The notes below the pieces were generated by a model, which did not search any database, was not told the origin of the DNA, and saw nothing but the letters and a program-made list of their open reading frames with translations. A DNA stretch of 64,000 nucleotides from positions 1,307,001-1,371,000 of the forward strand of contig LR746281.1 of assembly GCA_902729315.2 (NCBI GenBank), written 5' to 3'. Positions within the stretch are counted from its first letter, which is position 1; each line of letters opens with the position of its first letter. Source of the stretch: Spirodela intermedia (lineage: Eukaryota > Streptophyta > Magnoliopsida > Alismatales > Araceae). Shown here in pieces: positions 33,321 to 44,900 of the stretch. Position numbers and translations under genes: made by a program.

Positions 33321-36013
33321 ATATACGCTAAACTATAGAATCTATTACAGAAAATCGTTATAGATGATTAAATAAAAAAGGGATAGTAATTTAGTCTAAA
33401 GCAACTAATACAATCTACTAGTTCTTCAATTCATAAGACTAAGTATACTTCATAAAAAAAAAAAATCACAAAGCACATTGTAGCACGGAGGAAAGAATGT
33501 GATTATGCATCTGAACAAATTAGCTAGAGGGATTTCATTTAGCAAAGCATAAAATTATTATGTTAGTAGTGTGGAAAGAAAGACACCTTCCTAGGGACCA
33601 AACTATTTAGAATACTGCTCATTAAAAGGAGCATTACGTTACATTCTTGTCTTCTATTCATTAAACCAATACATTAGCTTTACCCAAATGTTAAGCATAC
33701 AAGAGTTCACATGAAACATCACTTTTAAGTTAAGTTCCACATGTAAATACGGCAAAGTTGAAGAATAAGTGATTATGATCTCATGTTGCAACACACAACG
33801 AGCAAGGCCAATATGTTCTTCAACCAAATTGTGTAGAGGTGGCGTAAGTATGATAGAAGCCCCAAGTTCCAAGTAAAAAAACTAATAAAATGTTAAGTTG
33901 TAAAACTCTTACATGAATGAAAGGCTAAGGGTCTTAGTAGCCAAAACAGATCTAGGATACCAAAGAGGTTTCAAATACCTTTTCAAGAAATTATTTGTCA
34001 AACATCAATGAGAACATTACTGATATACCCCATATATCAAAGGCAAAAAGTAAGAACAACAGGGTTAAGATATATAAACATTCCTACATGGGCAAAAATT
34101 CATCAGAAAAAGTGACCATAGTACAAATGCAGAACAATTTTGAACACCCATTTGGCTATTGTAAATAAGGGACTTTGATGCGGGACAGCAATATAGACTA
34201 TAGCATAGTATCAACAAACTATTGCGTAAAATATAACCAGCACTTTTAAGACTAATAACAATCAATGCAAAGAAGATATAAACATAAAAAATGTTCCCAT
34301 ACATCAGCATTCAAAACCTTAAGGCAATAAGCATCAAGGTTGCTCAAAGACTAGCATCTTAGGACAATTTAGTTGGGACAGTAGAAAGGAGTAGAAAGGG
34401 GTATCGTAAATAACTGACCAGATGAACAGGCACAATAATCCACAGTGGGCGCTGGTAAACATATGCTAGAGCAGATGCATAAAACGTGTTTGGTGTGAAC
34501 AGATCCCTAACGGGCAAGCTAGGACTGAGGGACAAAAGCGGACAAGGTAGCACATCAGACAGATGCGAGGTTCATAGACAGAATCCAATGGATACTATGG
34601 CCCTCCCTCCGATAGGCCATTTGGATTATAATACCATGAAAAGGAAAACGAAACGAAATAGATGGAAATGGTGCATCAGATATTTGGTTGTCCACATAGA
34701 ACTTACCTCAAAAGTTCAGAGATCAAGTGTAAGCCATCATATGCACATATTCCAGACAAAATCAATCACAAACTTCACACAGTCACCTAGACTTAAGCCT
34801 CTCAGACAATCTACACCCTAGAGATCAAGGAAGGCATCTTTCTGAGAAAACCAATGACGTAGCTAAAATATGAGAGGACGGTGCAGAATGCCTGAGAAAA
34901 GCTGAACTAAAAACCTGCCATTTCTTCTCCATTATAAAATTTTGGCATAAGGTGTAGCACGAAATATGGATCTGGGATATGTGATAAAATAAAATAAAAC
35001 TCAAATGGAGAAACAGGTTGACCATTAAACAAACAAACCAGCATCAACTTTGAATTTCGATTAACAGAAATACACCAGTAAGCTCCAATCAACGGCGAAC
35101 ACTAAAGTGTAAGATAAACTTTATGACATAATTTATTAATCATAACAGGAACAGCTCACAATTGGAGAACTGATATCACATTAGTTATTCTCGGCAAGTT
35201 CTGAATATTGACGATCAGTCCAAATGCACATTGAGCCTATATAGAAGGCATTTATCTGAAAGTAAGGAGCAAGAGCAATGTAGGTGCTAGCCAATTGCGG
35301 CAATAATATGAGCACACTGCCTTTAGAGAACCTAGAAAATGATTCGAAAAAAGTAAAACTTGCATGGGCTACAACATAGGTACAGACCACGGTCTTAAGG
35401 AGTAGACAGAACCAAGAGCCACGATCAGAAACGCACACTGGAAAATTTCCAACACATCAGGAGACAGTTAAGAATACAGATGAGCCAGCAATCACTGACC
35501 CTTCAGTCAGGGCAGAAGGCATGTAAAAGAATAGAGTAAAGGTAGAGATGGTGATGGAAAGATAATAAACAGGACTGGTAAAGTTCCAATATCCTCCACT
35601 GAACATGGACTCCAGATTTGAGCATTGAAAAGTTCACTGCAGCGTTCTTTGAGAATTAATAACGAACCTAATACAACTAGGAAAACGAAGGCTTAAAAGG
35701 CAACTCTTTTAACATAATTGTTAGCTGGTTTGTAGCGATACATCCGAGTCAGAGAAGAATTGACCTGAGTACGATATAAGAATCATGCCCAGGATCGTTT
35801 GGATACTAATTGAAAGGTATGATATTTGTTGCCGCACCATTTTATATGCGTTCATCTCATTTAAACTTCGGCAAGAAAATTTAGCCTTTCCAACAAACTA
35901 GAGTCGCATCTATCGAGGAAGCATACATTTCTCGAAAGAAAAAGCTAATGGCAAAAAAGATAGAGGCCTCATTGTGCAAACGGGAAGGTGGAATGTTGCA
36001 TGAAGACATAACT

Positions 36014-36668
36014 CTAGTCGAACAAGCTGAAGCCCATGTCATCGTCGCTCTCTTCCTTGGGCTCCTCCTGAAAAAATATTGAACTCGTTTTCATAATGAA
36101 ACTGAAACAAATGGTAAAATATAGTGCATAAGGCATGGTGTAACCTTCTTCTCTTCCACTGCGGCTGGTGCAGCAGCAGCACCACCGCCTGCACCACCCG
36201 CTGGGGCAGCAACTGCAATAGGAGCCCCGCCTCCGCCTGCACAATCGATTTCGATAAAACAAATTACTAATCAAAATGCCCGGAGATTAAAAGAGCATCG
36301 ACGGTATAGCGAACCAGAATTAAGATCTAACCAGATCCAACGTTCATGATGAGGTCGTCCACGTTCCTTTTTTCTAGAAGCTTTGCAAAAAGGGACGGCC
36401 AGTAGGAATCTACTTTGACGTTCGCCGCCTTCACCAAGGTGGATATCTTCTCGGCCTGCCAGGAATTTACTGGTCATCAATTGCAATCCAAATCCTTAAT
36501 AACCTGATCTCTTACTGATCTTCCCTTCCGCGAGAAATGCACAAAATAACGAAGAAAGCGCAAAGGAGAACCGCAAAATCACCAAAACCAACAACATACC
36601 GTGATGGAGATGTTATCGTCATGAAGAATCAGAGCAGCGTAGGTGCAGGCAAGCTCTCCGACAGACAT
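36014..36668 (-). CDS. RPP1: 60S acidic ribosomal protein P1
   Basis: Component of the ribosomal stalk, where P1/P2 dimers bound to P0 recruit elongation factors to the large subunit. Exons on the minus strand: 36668-36600, 36455-36332, 36236-36145 and 36067-36014, giving 112 aa, the normal length. The start is [20 protein letters not shown]. The dimerisation helix region includes [20 protein letters not shown] and [16 protein letters not shown]. It continues with the usual Ala/Gly hinge and the acidic tail [13 protein letters not shown], the factor-binding end conserved in all P proteins. No anomalies. The promoter upstream shows a telo-box and site II motifs typical of plant ribosomal protein genes. 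Confidence 0.97.
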
Positions 36669-37056
36669 CGTGGCAGGAAGAGATCCGTCTGCGACAATAA
36701 AACCGCGATCAAAATACACACATCCATGAAATTAAATTCATTACCTCGACTCGCAGTAGAATTTAGTCCTGCAATATGCGCACAGGGTCACCGACTTTAC
36801 CAGGTGGGATGGAGAGAGCATAAGCGACGGCGTGACCAGCGGCAAGATCTTCGCTCGCCTGCCCATCTCCGCCAAAGCGAGCTCTTATACCACTCCCCCT
36901 CCCATGGCTAGGGTTTTCGGCCTAGTCCGGTCGGGTATCGTCCCCCGGTTCAACTTCTTGGACCGGGTCAACAACCATTATTGACCCGCCTAAGCGGTTC
37001 AGTTTTGGGCCGGATGCCCTCTCTTAACCAACGGGTACTGCCCTTATACTGGGCCG
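36669..37056 (-). promoter_or_regulatory. P1 promoter with telo-box and site II elements
   Basis: TAGGGTTT at 36909-36916 (AAACCCTA on the gene strand) is a telo-box. TGGGCC at 37006-37011 and 37050-37055 are site II elements read as GGCCCA on the gene strand. Their pairing is characteristic of plant ribosomal protein and growth genes bound by TRB/TCP factors. Confidence 0.65.
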
Positions 37057-39094
37057 ACCATATTTTCCTCCTTTGGGACTATTACCCTGCTACACTCGCT
37101 CCCTCTACTATGTCTCCTGCATAGTAGACAAATAGATGATTGCTATATTCTAAAAAGAAAAAAAATAGAAAATTTAAATATTCGACTTATTTCTCATCCA
37201 TATAAAGACAATATCCAGATGGTCGATGACTTTGATGAAATCCTTCCATGCCACCAATGGATGGGTGCGAGTGGGACATAATATCGTCTTGTGATATGCA
37301 TAGCAAGATCTTTGTCTAAATTTTAGTACTATTTTATGAAAAATTTATTTTATGCGTTTATTTTTATATTTGTATTCCACTACCAAAAATATGTATTTTT
37401 TGTTATCTGGTTTATATATAATTCAAAATTATATAAAAATAGTATGAACAAATGATTTCAGTACTATCATGTGAAAAAATTGTATTTGATGTGTTTATTT
37501 ATATATTTCTATTCCACTTCCAGAAATATCTATTTTTTGTAAATTTTTTTATATATAATTAAATTTGTTATAAAAAGAGTATGAACAAATTATTTTTAGT
37601 AATATTTTATGAAACTTTTATTTTACATGTATATTTGCATTCCACTACCAATTTTTTTTTTTGTTATTTAGTTATATATAATTAATTTTTACATCAAAAC
37701 TATGGAATATTGCTATTATTCATTTTTTTTAGTACTATTATGTGAAACTTTTTATTTGACGTGCTTATCTACATATTTTTTATTCCACTACCCAAAAAAT
37801 ATATTTTATTGTTTTCCAGTTTATATGTATATATTTAAAGAGTATGGAATATTGTCGTTATTCAAATTATTTTTGGTCCTATCATGTGAAACTTTTTATT
37901 TGATGTGTTCATTCATATATTTATAATCCACTACGAAAAAAAATTAATTTTCTTATTTAGTGTATATATTACTAAAATGTGTATAAAAAGAGTATGAAAT
38001 ATTGCCATTAATCAAATTACTAGACTACGACTATGGCTAGCATGGTTGCTGCCGCTGGCTGCCGCATTATTCAACGGGAGGGACCAAGCGTGTCATCTAG
38101 ATTTTCCAACTTCGGTCATAATTGTGGTTGACAATAATAATTGACTTGGAGATTGAGTTGACCACGACTTGGGTAGTAGAGAAGGGTGGAGAGAGAAACA
38201 CGAATGGGTTAGAGTGAGTAAAGGATGGTTTGAGCCAGGGAGAAAGAAGAGTCTACGAAACCTTTACTTGTTTTGGGCTACATCTTATTGTATATAGGTT
38301 GTGTAGCCCCTGTATTGGTCAATTCTCTCATGCCACGTGTCATACCCACACGATGACACACTCTATGAGTGTGCAAAGTTGAGAGAGCCACATCATGTCC
38401 ACGTCACCTGTACGGTGGGATATACAGCTTGTCACTTGTGTGTTATTTCGTGCCAATGGCCGCCGAGGGTCGAAGATAAACCACACGTGATCGCCTGCAT
38501 GAGTCAGCCACGTATGCTCATGTGCGATTCTCGATATTATTCCGCCTGCCCCCACTCACACGTCACCCCTCTCTTAGATGGGAGAGGATGGCACGCCCGT
38601 GCGTGAACCTCTCTTGAAGCGACACGATGACGAGAATGCCCATCGGGGAAGCGTTATGAGAAGAATCTTCTTCCGGTGCATTTCGACGAGAATGAGAGCC
38701 GCGCGCGCCGACGATTCGGATCGGAAATCGACAATGGCTAGCGTAGAGAAGCATAGAAAGAGAGGGGAGAGAGAATGGAAAGGCGGGTGGGGGAGAGAGA
38801 GTAGGCAAAGCGCCGACCACGTGGTTGTGATGAGAAAGAGGTGTAATTACGCTGGGAGAGGGATGTCGGTAACTCTATTGGCGGAGGCCGCCAATCGGAT
38901 TTGACCCGTTTAACCGAGGCACCAACCGGCCGACAGTCTTAGCTGGCATTGGGCAGCAGCCGGGCTGCCGTCCACTCAAAGCGGGGCCTTTTTCCACGGC
39001 GGAGGGACGCCCCCCCCCCCTAGCCGGCGTCACCTTCTCTCTACACCCTCATCCCACTCTCACTCTCGTCCGTCACTCCCCTCCCCGTCCGGCC
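37057..39094. other. AT-rich intergenic region and glucanase promoter
   Basis: Left part: the tandem array described separately. Right part (38050-39094): more GC-rich sequence upstream of the glucanase, with a C homopolymer at 39010-39020 and a CT-rich leader close to the ATG. ORFs at 38337-38606 and 38563-38904 show no recognisable product. Confidence 0.5.
37320..38020. repeat. five-copy AT-rich tandem array, unit about 130-147 bp
   Basis: Five diverged units in direct orientation. The marker TAGTACTAT-TGTGAAA or a variant recurs near 37327, 37461, 37592, 37729 and 37876. ATTCCACTACC or a variant recurs near 37375, 37511, 37640, 37781 and 37927. GAGTATG(A/G)A recurs near 37440, 37578, 37700, 37840 and 37990. 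The order of markers is the same in every unit. No ORF or terminal inverted repeat was seen. Confidence 0.8.
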
Positions 39095-40436
39095 ATGGCG
39101 GCGCTGCCACGAGCTCTGCTACGGCTACTGCTCGGGCTTCTCCTCCTGGTCACCCCCTTGCCGTCGTCCTCCTCTTCTCTGGGCATCAACTACGGGCAGG
39201 TGGCCAACAATCTCCCGTCGCCGGAGGCCGTCATCCCGCTCCTCCGGTCCATCGGCGTCTCCCGGGTCAAGATCTACGACGCAGACCCCACGGTGCTCCA
39301 CGCCTTCGCCGGCAGCGGGGTTGAGTTCGTTGTGGGGCTCGCCGACGAGTGCGTCGTCAAGGTCCGCGACGCCGGCGAGGCCCTCACCTGGGTGAAGACC
39401 AACATCGCCCCCTTCGTGGCCCACACCAAGATCTCCGCCATCACCGTGGGGAACGAGGTGCTCACCGGCAACAACAGCGGTCTCATCCACAGCCTGCTGC
39501 CGGCAATGCAGAGCATCCACTCGGCGCTGGCGGCCTGTGGGCTCGACCAGCAGGTGGCGGTGACCACCCCTCATTCGCTGGCCGTGCTGGAGACCTCCTA
39601 TCCGCCGTCGGCGGGGGCATTCCGCAAGGACCTCGCTCCTTACATCTGCGAGATCCTCTACTTTTTGGAGAAGACGGGGGCCCCCTTCCTCATCAACGCC
39701 TACCCGTTCTTCGCCTACAAGGCCGACCCCAAGCGGGTCTCGCTGGACTACGTGCTCTTCCAGCCCAACGCCGGCGTGCTGGACCCCGCCACGGGGCTGC
39801 GCTACGGCAACATGCTGCACGCGCAGGTGGACGCCGTCCACACGGCCATCGACCGGCTGATGGGGAAGGGGAAGGGCTTCGAGGTTAAGGTGTCGGAGAC
39901 GGGGTGGCCCTCCAATGGCGACTCCGGCGAGACCGGCGCGACGGCGGAGAACGCCAAAAAGTACAACAGCAACCTGGCCCGGTTGGTCTCGCAGAAGATG
40001 GGGACCCCCCTGAGGCCCAATTCAACGCTGCAGGTCTACATCTTCGCCCTCTTCAACGAGAACATGAAGCCCGGCCCCGGGTCGGAGAGGAACTACGGCC
40101 TGTTCAAGCCGGATGGCACGCCGGCGTACGATATTGGGATAAGGACGTCCGCCACCAAGGGCGGCGGCAGCGGCGAGGGGGACGGCGGCGCAGCGGCGGG
40201 AGGAGACGGGGGAGCCTATCCCAGCAGCTCTTCTGGGTTCTATGCCATCTCTGCTGCGACGAAGGTAGAGTGAAGACCAATTCCGACCATCTCTTCTCCC
40301 ACGCAGGCGTCTCTACTCACCGTCGTTGGTTCCTCAGTCAGGATCGTTCGCGGGGTTCTCATTCCTGCTGGTGCAAGCCCTGGCACTGCTCGCCGTCGTC
40401 TTCTTCTCCGGCGCCGGCGATGCAGGCGGGCGGTGA
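39095..40436 (+). CDS. GH17 glucan endo-1,3-beta-glucosidase with GPI-type tail
   Basis: Hydrolyses beta-1,3-glucan (callose) at the plasma membrane/cell wall or plasmodesmata. A hydrophobic signal peptide (residues about 1-28) is followed by SLGINYGQVANNLPSPEAV, the GH17 opening. ITVGNEVLTG carries the acid/base Glu121, and VKVSETGWPSNGD the nucleophile Glu268; NENMKPGPGSERNYGLFKP closes the barrel. A Gly-rich linker follows. Read without splicing the frame stops at 40271-40273. Splicing AAG|GTAGAG (exon 1 to 40264) to CTCAG|TCAGGA (exon 2 from 40338) keeps phase and adds GSFAGFSFLLVQALALLAVV before a stop at 40436. That hydrophobic tail fits GPI attachment and gives 422 aa. No CBM43/X8 domain is present. 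The tail exon is my inference; the GH17 identity is certain. Confidence 0.92.
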
Positions 40437-41004
40437 TCTGATCGCGGACGCGGCCGGCGAGGATCATCAGATTAGGCGTGAACCGGTGGGAAACCACCTG
40501 ACGGAAGCACTTAAGATCTCTACTCTCGTTAACCCAAATGTATCCCCCTATTCTTGCCGAATTCTCATTCCTCCATTCTTCTTCGGCGCAGCCTTTCTTC
40601 TACCTCATCAATCCTTACCTTCGTTCACACTCGACGGCGGTGCTTTCCCCAGACCCCGTCCCCTACTTTACCGACTTTACCGCCGCAGCCGGGATTCCTC
40701 TTCCGGATGGAATCCGGGTCTGATGAAGGATCTCGCAACGGCGACCAGAGATTTCAAGATCCCCAACGATCCTTCCAAGCGAGAGAGAGAGAGAGAGAGA
40801 GAGCACACCACTACTTCATTAATATCTGACTCAGATCAATATAACTACAGACCCAATTTACATAATTACTGCTCGCCAGACGCCGGCGGGTTTATTTTGA
40901 GCAGGGGCTACAACGGCACCCCGCCGGCGGGCTACAAGGGGGGCGGCGCCGCCGCCGCTGCAGACGGAGATGGGGGGGGGGGGGGCGCGGGGGGCGACTA
41001 AGAC
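40437..41004. other. convergent 3' region of glucanase and PHD genes
   Basis: 568 bases between convergent genes, holding a GA microsatellite (40781-40803) and a run of 14 G at 40972-40985. An ORF crossing it overlaps the glucanase out of frame and is not believed. Confidence 0.5.
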
Positions 41005-41900
41005 TCAGTCGGAATCGACGGAGCTCGAAGAGTTCATCTCGTGCTTTCTACTGGGATGCGGCCTCCTTCCCTCGGGCTCGTCCTCGTCGGTGGAGAAACT
41101 CCGAGCCTCGTCGCCGCTCGATGAGGACGAGGAGCGGAGGGCGTCGTCCCCATCCGACCCCCCCGCCGCTGCCGGTTTCTGCCGATTCCTGAGCACTCGG
41201 CCCCGGAGGACGAGTCGCCGTCGCTTCCGCGCCTTCCGGCGGCCCTTGGGGAAGTCGTCCGGATGCGAGTCGCCGTCCTTATCCTCCGCGTCCTTGGGGG
41301 CTCTCGCGGCCTCTTCGCTCTCAGACTCGGCGAGGGAAGGGTCCGTGTCGGAGCTGGGCTTCCGCCTCTTCCTGCTGGAATTGGTCTGAGACGTTTATCC
41401 CATTCCATAAACAGATGTATGAATGAAAAGAGGAATCAGGGTCATCGCTGACGAATGATATGATCTTCCCAAGAACATTCTGAGAAGGAAAAGGATTACA
41501 GAAGACCATGGGTAGGAGAGGAATCTACTTTCTCACAAGGTATGCCTGCTCATGGGGAAGGGAAATCGGATTGAGGGGGCCTTGGTGGGTAGGTTCATGG
41601 AAGGTAAGGTGGTGATTCTTAAGAGGACGGGTTTTCACCAAATCTAGTGGAAATTGTAGACCCGGTTTTATAGCATACCGCTGGGTTTTTCTGCTATTTT
41701 TCCAAAAGAATCAGGAAGATGGCGACCACAATCACGTTAGAAAAAAAATTTAAAACCAGTCCGAGGGTCAGCACGGGACATCAAGACAAAAAATAGGCAA
41801 CTTCAAACAGCCACAATCCTATCAATACCAATCACTTCATGGCGCATATACTCTGTATTAGAAGATACATACTAGACTTACATTCCTGATTGTCTTAGCG

Positions 41901-41955
<55 letters not shown>

Positions 41956-44900
41956 TGAGGAGTAGGATCTCATCTGGCACCTAGATGTGGATTTCTACCA
42001 AAACTCAGGACTAGAGCGGGGGCCACAATAATTAGAATATAAAGGCAACATCGAGTAAAGAGCTGATTTCAGACATGACACGATTGATAGATATTCAAAC
42101 CCTATGAAAAAAAAGAAAAGAAAATTGGATTCAACTGTAGCGCTGCTTTTCAAGAGTACCCACCTTAGGCCCTCGATCAATGAGATGCGCCCACTGGCTC
42201 CTGTTCCGCAAGCAATCAAGCACGGCCTGAGAATGGCTGGAATAAGCATATTTATCTCCGTTGGGCTTCCTCAAGTTCTTCCAGTGCTGGCAAAATATTT
42301 ATATCAACCACCGAACCAAGAAAAGGGAATAGAAGCGATCATGCCAGATTGGGGAATCATACCGGTAGAACTGCACTGCAGAGTTCCTCATATGTCACGC
42401 AGTTTCCTTTACTCATGATCTCGTCAATCAGACCTGAAAATGGAAGATCGACCCAAAGGTCAACAGAGATCATCGGAGTGAAAGGTTAGGGATCATGAGA
42501 AAACTTGAACCATGTACCTGGCAAAGTATGGGCCTGGGAGGCAGCCGAATCTGGAGATAGAGTCTTTGACGAGCCGCCCATTGACAAGATGCTCTGGTCA
42601 TTGGCCTTGGCGGAGGAGGAAGAATGCATGCTTGCACCAGTGGTGGAACTGAGCTGGGTGCTTTTCTTGGCAGAAGACGAAGCGCCGTTAGGTACGATCT
42701 GTCCGCCCCTCCTAGCAGAAGCATTGGCTGGCGTGGCAGCATCCTCTTTTCTCACGTCAGGAGACGGAAACCTATCTGCCTTCTTTGTCTCTCCACTCAA
42801 ACCGTAGGAGCTGCGAGAGCTATCTCTGCATGAATCTTCCTTGTTCTTTCTCCTAGAGGCCTATATATTGGATCAAAATACAGGTCGTACATGCAGACAT
42901 ATACGTATAGATATCTTAAGCTCATGAAAAAAACAACATACAGTTCCTAAAACTGGAGAGAAGGTCTTCGTCTAGGATGGCATACACGAACATACCAAAT
43001 ATCGTACCTGGCTTTGATCCTTTCCGCCAGAACATTTCGACAGCATGCTTGTAGTGGCACCAGACGCCGAGTGGAAACCATCAGGTTGCCGCATCCGTGG
43101 AACACGAGGAACTCTGGGAGAACTGTTAAGTTCTTGATGTAACAACCGTGCAAGCTGCAAAAAGGAGGAAATCAGATGAATGATCCAAAAGGGTCGTGCA
43201 CCCTGAGAGCAACTGTGAAACTGCTCTTACCTCCTCATCGCTTAGAGTGGAAGCGTTGACACTTGGAGGATGAATGACTGTAGAACTGTTGAATGTGCTG
43301 GAGGATTGGTGAGAAATTGGCAGGGTAATCTTTTCCCTCTTTTGGCAAGAATCCGAAGCAATTAACTTGGTCTGATTGGAATCACTTCGAGTCTGAGGAA
43401 AACTAATGGCATCTCCATGGTTCAAAGCCGTCTTTTCTAATCGAGAAGCCATACTGGAAGATAGAGAATGCCGCTTCTCCTTTGACTCTGTTGAGCCATG
43501 CTTAGCGGACTGAGAACTTCTACATGATGTGGAGGCTTTCGAATGGTTTCTTGTTAGCTGTTTTGTCGCTTCTTTTGTGATTTCTTCACCAGGTATAGCA
43601 GTCATCAAGTCATTTTTGTGAACAGTATTTGTGTTTACCTTCATCCTCTCTTTTGTCATTGCTTTTTCAGCTGTTGAAGACGTAGTGGAACCAGGCGACT
43701 TGCAACCTGAAACGGATGACTTGGAGAAATTTTGGGTAGATGATGCCGCAGAAGACTTTCCAACAGCTGGAAGAGGCTTAGCCTCAGCAGAGGCAGAATA
43801 ACTAGAACTAACACAAACGGACTTAACTCGTTCTTCATGTTTCAATGTATGAATAGATTGTGAAGAGCATTCCCCTGCTGAGAGCTGGTCCACAGGTTTC
43901 ACTTTCTCTCGCACACTTTGCTCAATGCCACGAGTTCGGAATTCAACTCCCTCTGAAAAGTTATCCTCAGTCAGATGCTTTACTCCAAGCTCCATCTCAC
44001 CGTCCATAAGCTTCTCATCACAAGATAGCGAATCTTTAGCTGCGCCACTGATTTTAGAGTTCTCACGTGAGCACCCAGGAGTTTTCTCTGATTGTGCACA
44101 TAAGAGCTCCGAGTGATCCAACCTTTCATCAGTAACAATCAGAGACGGGCATTCCAACTGATCAGAGCCAACGCCATCCTGCCCCATGGTTTCTGCTTCA
44201 AACTTAATTCTAGTGGAATTTTGAAAAATTGGAGCATTAGAATATTTGACTGCAGCACCCAGCGAAAGTGAAGAGCTGCTTCTGAAATCTCCACTAACAA
44301 GGGTTGGTTTTTCTGATTTTAATGAACCGGTAGATGAATCTTCATCCGTTTCCCCAAGATTGTCACTTTCCTTGTTAGTTGTTCTCTGTCCACTAACGCA
44401 AGTTGTGAAATCCTTCGAAAAAAAATTATGCACTTTAGTAGTAAAAAAAAACATATTCAGATAAGTATACAAAAGCATTTGAGATTATTGAAAATTTATA
44501 ACACGGCAAAAGTAACTCCGCTTTACAACTATAGATAGGGTTTTCTGGCGACTTTTTATGGTTATTTGATTTTTTATGGTCGACTTTTTATAGTTAGGAA
44601 CATGGCAGCTTAAGTGTGACACTACTCCAAGGTCCTGTCTTGCTTCACTGAGGTTATGGCGAAAAGAGTTCTTGTTGACTGCTACATTCTGTGTTTGGTA
44701 TGTTGTGATTACAGGCGAACAAATTTGGGTAGTTGACATGAAAAATGACTAGAAGCAAAACGAGATGCATGTTTCAAGTTTAAGCAAATACTAGGATAGG
44801 CGAATGTCTAAATCGATTCGAACACGGATTACCTAACAAGACGAGAGAGTAATAGTCATGGAGAAACAAATAGTTAGTTAACATGGAAACCGCTTTCTAC

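Larger units (their letters stand above)
29433..36013. other. gene-poor AT-rich region with decayed retroelements
   Basis: 6.6 kb with no confident gene. The left 0.6 kb carries a doubtful ORF on the minus strand. About 30.4-31.0 kb holds a copia gag fossil and 32.0-32.5 kb a copia integrase fossil. A duplicated block sits at 32965-33320. The remainder, especially 33.4-36.0 kb, is AT-rich with only short ORFs lacking any recognisable motif. Confidence 0.6.

Noticed and set aside
39125-39841. 238-codon minus-strand ORF inside the glucanase gene
   Set aside because: Exactly antisense to a strongly GC3-biased GH17 exon; such biased genes commonly give long antisense frames. No motif of its own.
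39904-41001. 365-codon plus-strand ORF from inside the glucanase to the G-run
   Set aside because: Out of frame with GH17, passes through a GA repeat and a G homopolymer, and has no conserved motif. Only its short hydrophobic neighbour in another frame was kept, as the GPI-tail exon.
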